NCBI GenBank assembly: GCA_030064795.1
Contig: JASJEI010000004.1
Location: 1-64,000, forward strand
DNA: 64,000 bases
Direction of reading: 5' to 3'
Source: Pleurocapsa sp. MO_226.B13
Lineage (GTDB): Bacteria > Cyanobacteriota > Cyanobacteriia > Cyanobacteriales > Xenococcaceae
Each line of letters opens with the position of its first letter. Within the stretch, counting starts at the first letter, position 1. Shown one piece after another: positions 62,976 to 64,000 of this stretch. The notes under the pieces were generated by a model. The model worked only from the letters and a program-made list of their open reading frames with translations, searched no databases and had not been told where the DNA came from. The position numbers were made by a program, and so were the translations under genes.

Positions 62976-63659
62976 ATGTTCATCCCAGCCGATCCCTATC
63001 CCTATCCTTATAATGGCGACTTGCGTCCTGAAAATACCGTGTTGCTGGTTATCGATATGCAAACCGACTTCTGCGGTATTGGCGGTTATGTCGATAAGAT
63101 GGGCTATGACTTGTCTCTCACCCGCGCTCCGATCGCACCAATTGCCAAAGTTTTAAAACTCATGCGCGATAAGGGCTTTCACGTCATCCACACCCGCGAG
63201 GGACATCGAAGCGATCTTGCCGATTTGCCTGCCAATAAACATTGGCGCAGCCGTCGAATTGGTGCGGGTATTGGCGATCCTGGACCCTGTGGTAAAATTT
63301 TAGTTCGAGGCGAACCTGGATGGGAAATTATTCCCGAACTCGCTCCTCTTCCAGAAGAAACCATTATCGATAAGCCAGGGAAAGGTTCGTTTTATGCCAC
63401 CGACTTAGACTTAATCTTGAAGCTAAAGGGAATCCAAAATATTATTTTGACTGGAATCACCACCGATGTCTGCGTTCATACTACTATGCGCGATGCCAAC
63501 GATCGCGGTTATGAATGTTTACTGCTATCTGACTGTACTGGGGCAACGGATTATGATAATTATCTAGCAGCACTAAAAATGATTAAAATGCAGGGTGGTG
63601 TCTTTGGAACGGTAGCAGATTCTCAAGCATTAATCGCAGCAATTGAGACGATCTCCTAA
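62976..63659 (+). CDS. biuH: Biuret-hydrolase-like cysteine hydrolase (BiuH type)
   Basis: The gene encodes 227 aa from ATG at 62976 ([14 protein letters not shown]). The triad is Asp27 (VIDMQTDFC), Lys133 ([10 protein letters not shown]) and Cys166 ([14 protein letters not shown]). Long segments ([48 protein letters not shown]) match what I recall of Rhizobium leguminosarum biuret amidohydrolase, including the residues near its active site. That enzyme converts biuret to allophanate and ammonia. The in-frame region upstream of this ATG is the heptamer repeat and is not protein. Confidence 0.88.
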   Translation: MFIPADPYPYPYNGDLRPENTVLLVIDMQTDFCGIGGYVDKMGYDLSLTRAPIAPIAKVLKLMRDKGFHVIHTREGHRSDLADLPANKHWRSRRIGAGIGDPGPCGKILVRGEPGWEIIPELAPLPEETIIDKPGKGSFYATDLDLILKLKGIQNIILTGITTDVCVHTTMRDANDRGYECLLLSDCTGATDYDNYLAALKMIKMQGGVFGTVADSQALIAAIETIS

Positions 63660-63783
63660 TTTTAGAAACTGTTTTTAAGGTCTTGGGTAAAGAATCAAGG
63701 TGACTGTTTTGTAGCAAAGAACACTTTATCAACAAAGAATTTTCGCTTCAATTAGATAGATTATTCTATTTGAAATTAGGTTT

Positions 63784-64000
63784 ATGTCCGATCCAGCGAT
63801 CGCTAATGCCCAAACCCCTCTTCGTCCTCTAGATAAAGAAGGATTAAACAATTTGGTTGCAGGGGCAAAAAAGAATCCGACAGAAGTAAAAACTCTCAAA
63901 ATTAAAACTGTTTGTGAGGGAAAATTTCGCAACCTCAACTATGCTCGCGATCTTCCCGTACAGGTTGTAGACGAACCACCTGGACTATTGGGTGAGAATA
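63784..64000 (+). CDS. OsmC-like protein, cut by the window end
   Basis: The first 72 codons are present. The N-terminus has KIKTVCEGKFRNLNYARDL and VDEPPGLLGEN, matching OsmC/YhfA-family thiol-dependent proteins in cyanobacteria. The catalytic Cys lies beyond the window. It is 124 bp behind biuH on the same strand. OsmC proteins reduce organic peroxides; a link to the catabolic cluster is not established. Confidence 0.75.
   Translation, partial: MSDPAIANAQTPLRPLDKEGLNNLVAGAKKNPTEVKTLKIKTVCEGKFRNLNYARDLPVQVVDEPPGLLGEN

Overview
The window looks like chromosomal DNA of a cyanobacterium. It encodes the Mg-chelatase H subunit of chlorophyll synthesis, LL-diaminopimelate aminotransferase, a COP23-type protein, DUF3352 and DUF3727 proteins, a DevBCA-type exporter and a GH57 glucanase. 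HIP1 octamers (GCGATCGC) are scattered through genes and spacers. Gene content, many short repeats and decayed toxin-antitoxin genes fit a large-genome cyanobacterium of the Pleurocapsa/Chroococcidiopsis kind, but the genus cannot be fixed from here.

Layout. 0-5 kb: tRNA-Asp, a membrane TPR protein, a COP23 protein, and a monothiol glutaredoxin/BolA pair (Fe-S/iron handling). 5-14 kb: the two-gene bacterial RNA repair system Hen1 and Pnkp, split by about 4.8 kb holding a DUF3352 protein, a YefM/YoeB-type toxin-antitoxin pair, coiled-coil genes and fragments of DUF433, HicB and coiled-coil genes. 14-23 kb: housekeeping genes (small lipoprotein, hemC, phosphate permease, SLH protein, PabB/TrpE-type enzyme, EcfT/CbiQ permease, mltG). 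23-28 kb: an RTX protein followed by a DevB-DevC-DevA exporter. 28-39 kb: DUF3727 protein, aspS, YdcF-like protein, an alpha/beta hydrolase, a Cys/Gly-tailed small membrane protein, a lipoprotein membrane-fusion protein, GH57 enzyme and dapL.

39.5-43.8 kb is a gene graveyard: a doubly broken coiled-coil gene, an intact HigB/HigA pair, HigA and DUF5615 fragments, a degenerate HIP1-centred tandem repeat, and a sigma-factor/DUF151 fusion gene broken by a decayed IS4-type transposase. A 24-26 bp interspersed element occurs twice here, both times between GAT and CG.

44-52.5 kb: chlH, a truncated REP-associated (RAYT) transposase with its palindromes, and a large two-partner-secretion exoprotein. 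52.5-63.7 kb is the most unusual part: a complete BMP-type (nucleoside/purine-like) ABC importer (ATPase, lipoprotein, two permeases) with two isochorismatase-like cysteine hydrolases, a formamidase-like nitrilase, and a stand-alone allophanate-hydrolase C-terminal domain. The second cysteine hydrolase closely resembles rhizobial biuret hydrolase. Together they suggest uptake of a urea-like or N-carbamoyl compound and its stepwise deamination for nitrogen. A nucleotidyltransferase gene, a GDSL hydrolase and a UPF0175/DUF3368 pair interrupt this cluster. The window ends inside an OsmC-like gene.

Spacers carry many heptanucleotide tandem repeats, some directly abutting start codons, and several families of palindromic or inverted-repeat elements, at least two of which sit in frame inside genes. 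All functional calls come from reading the sequence and remembered family features; no search was run.
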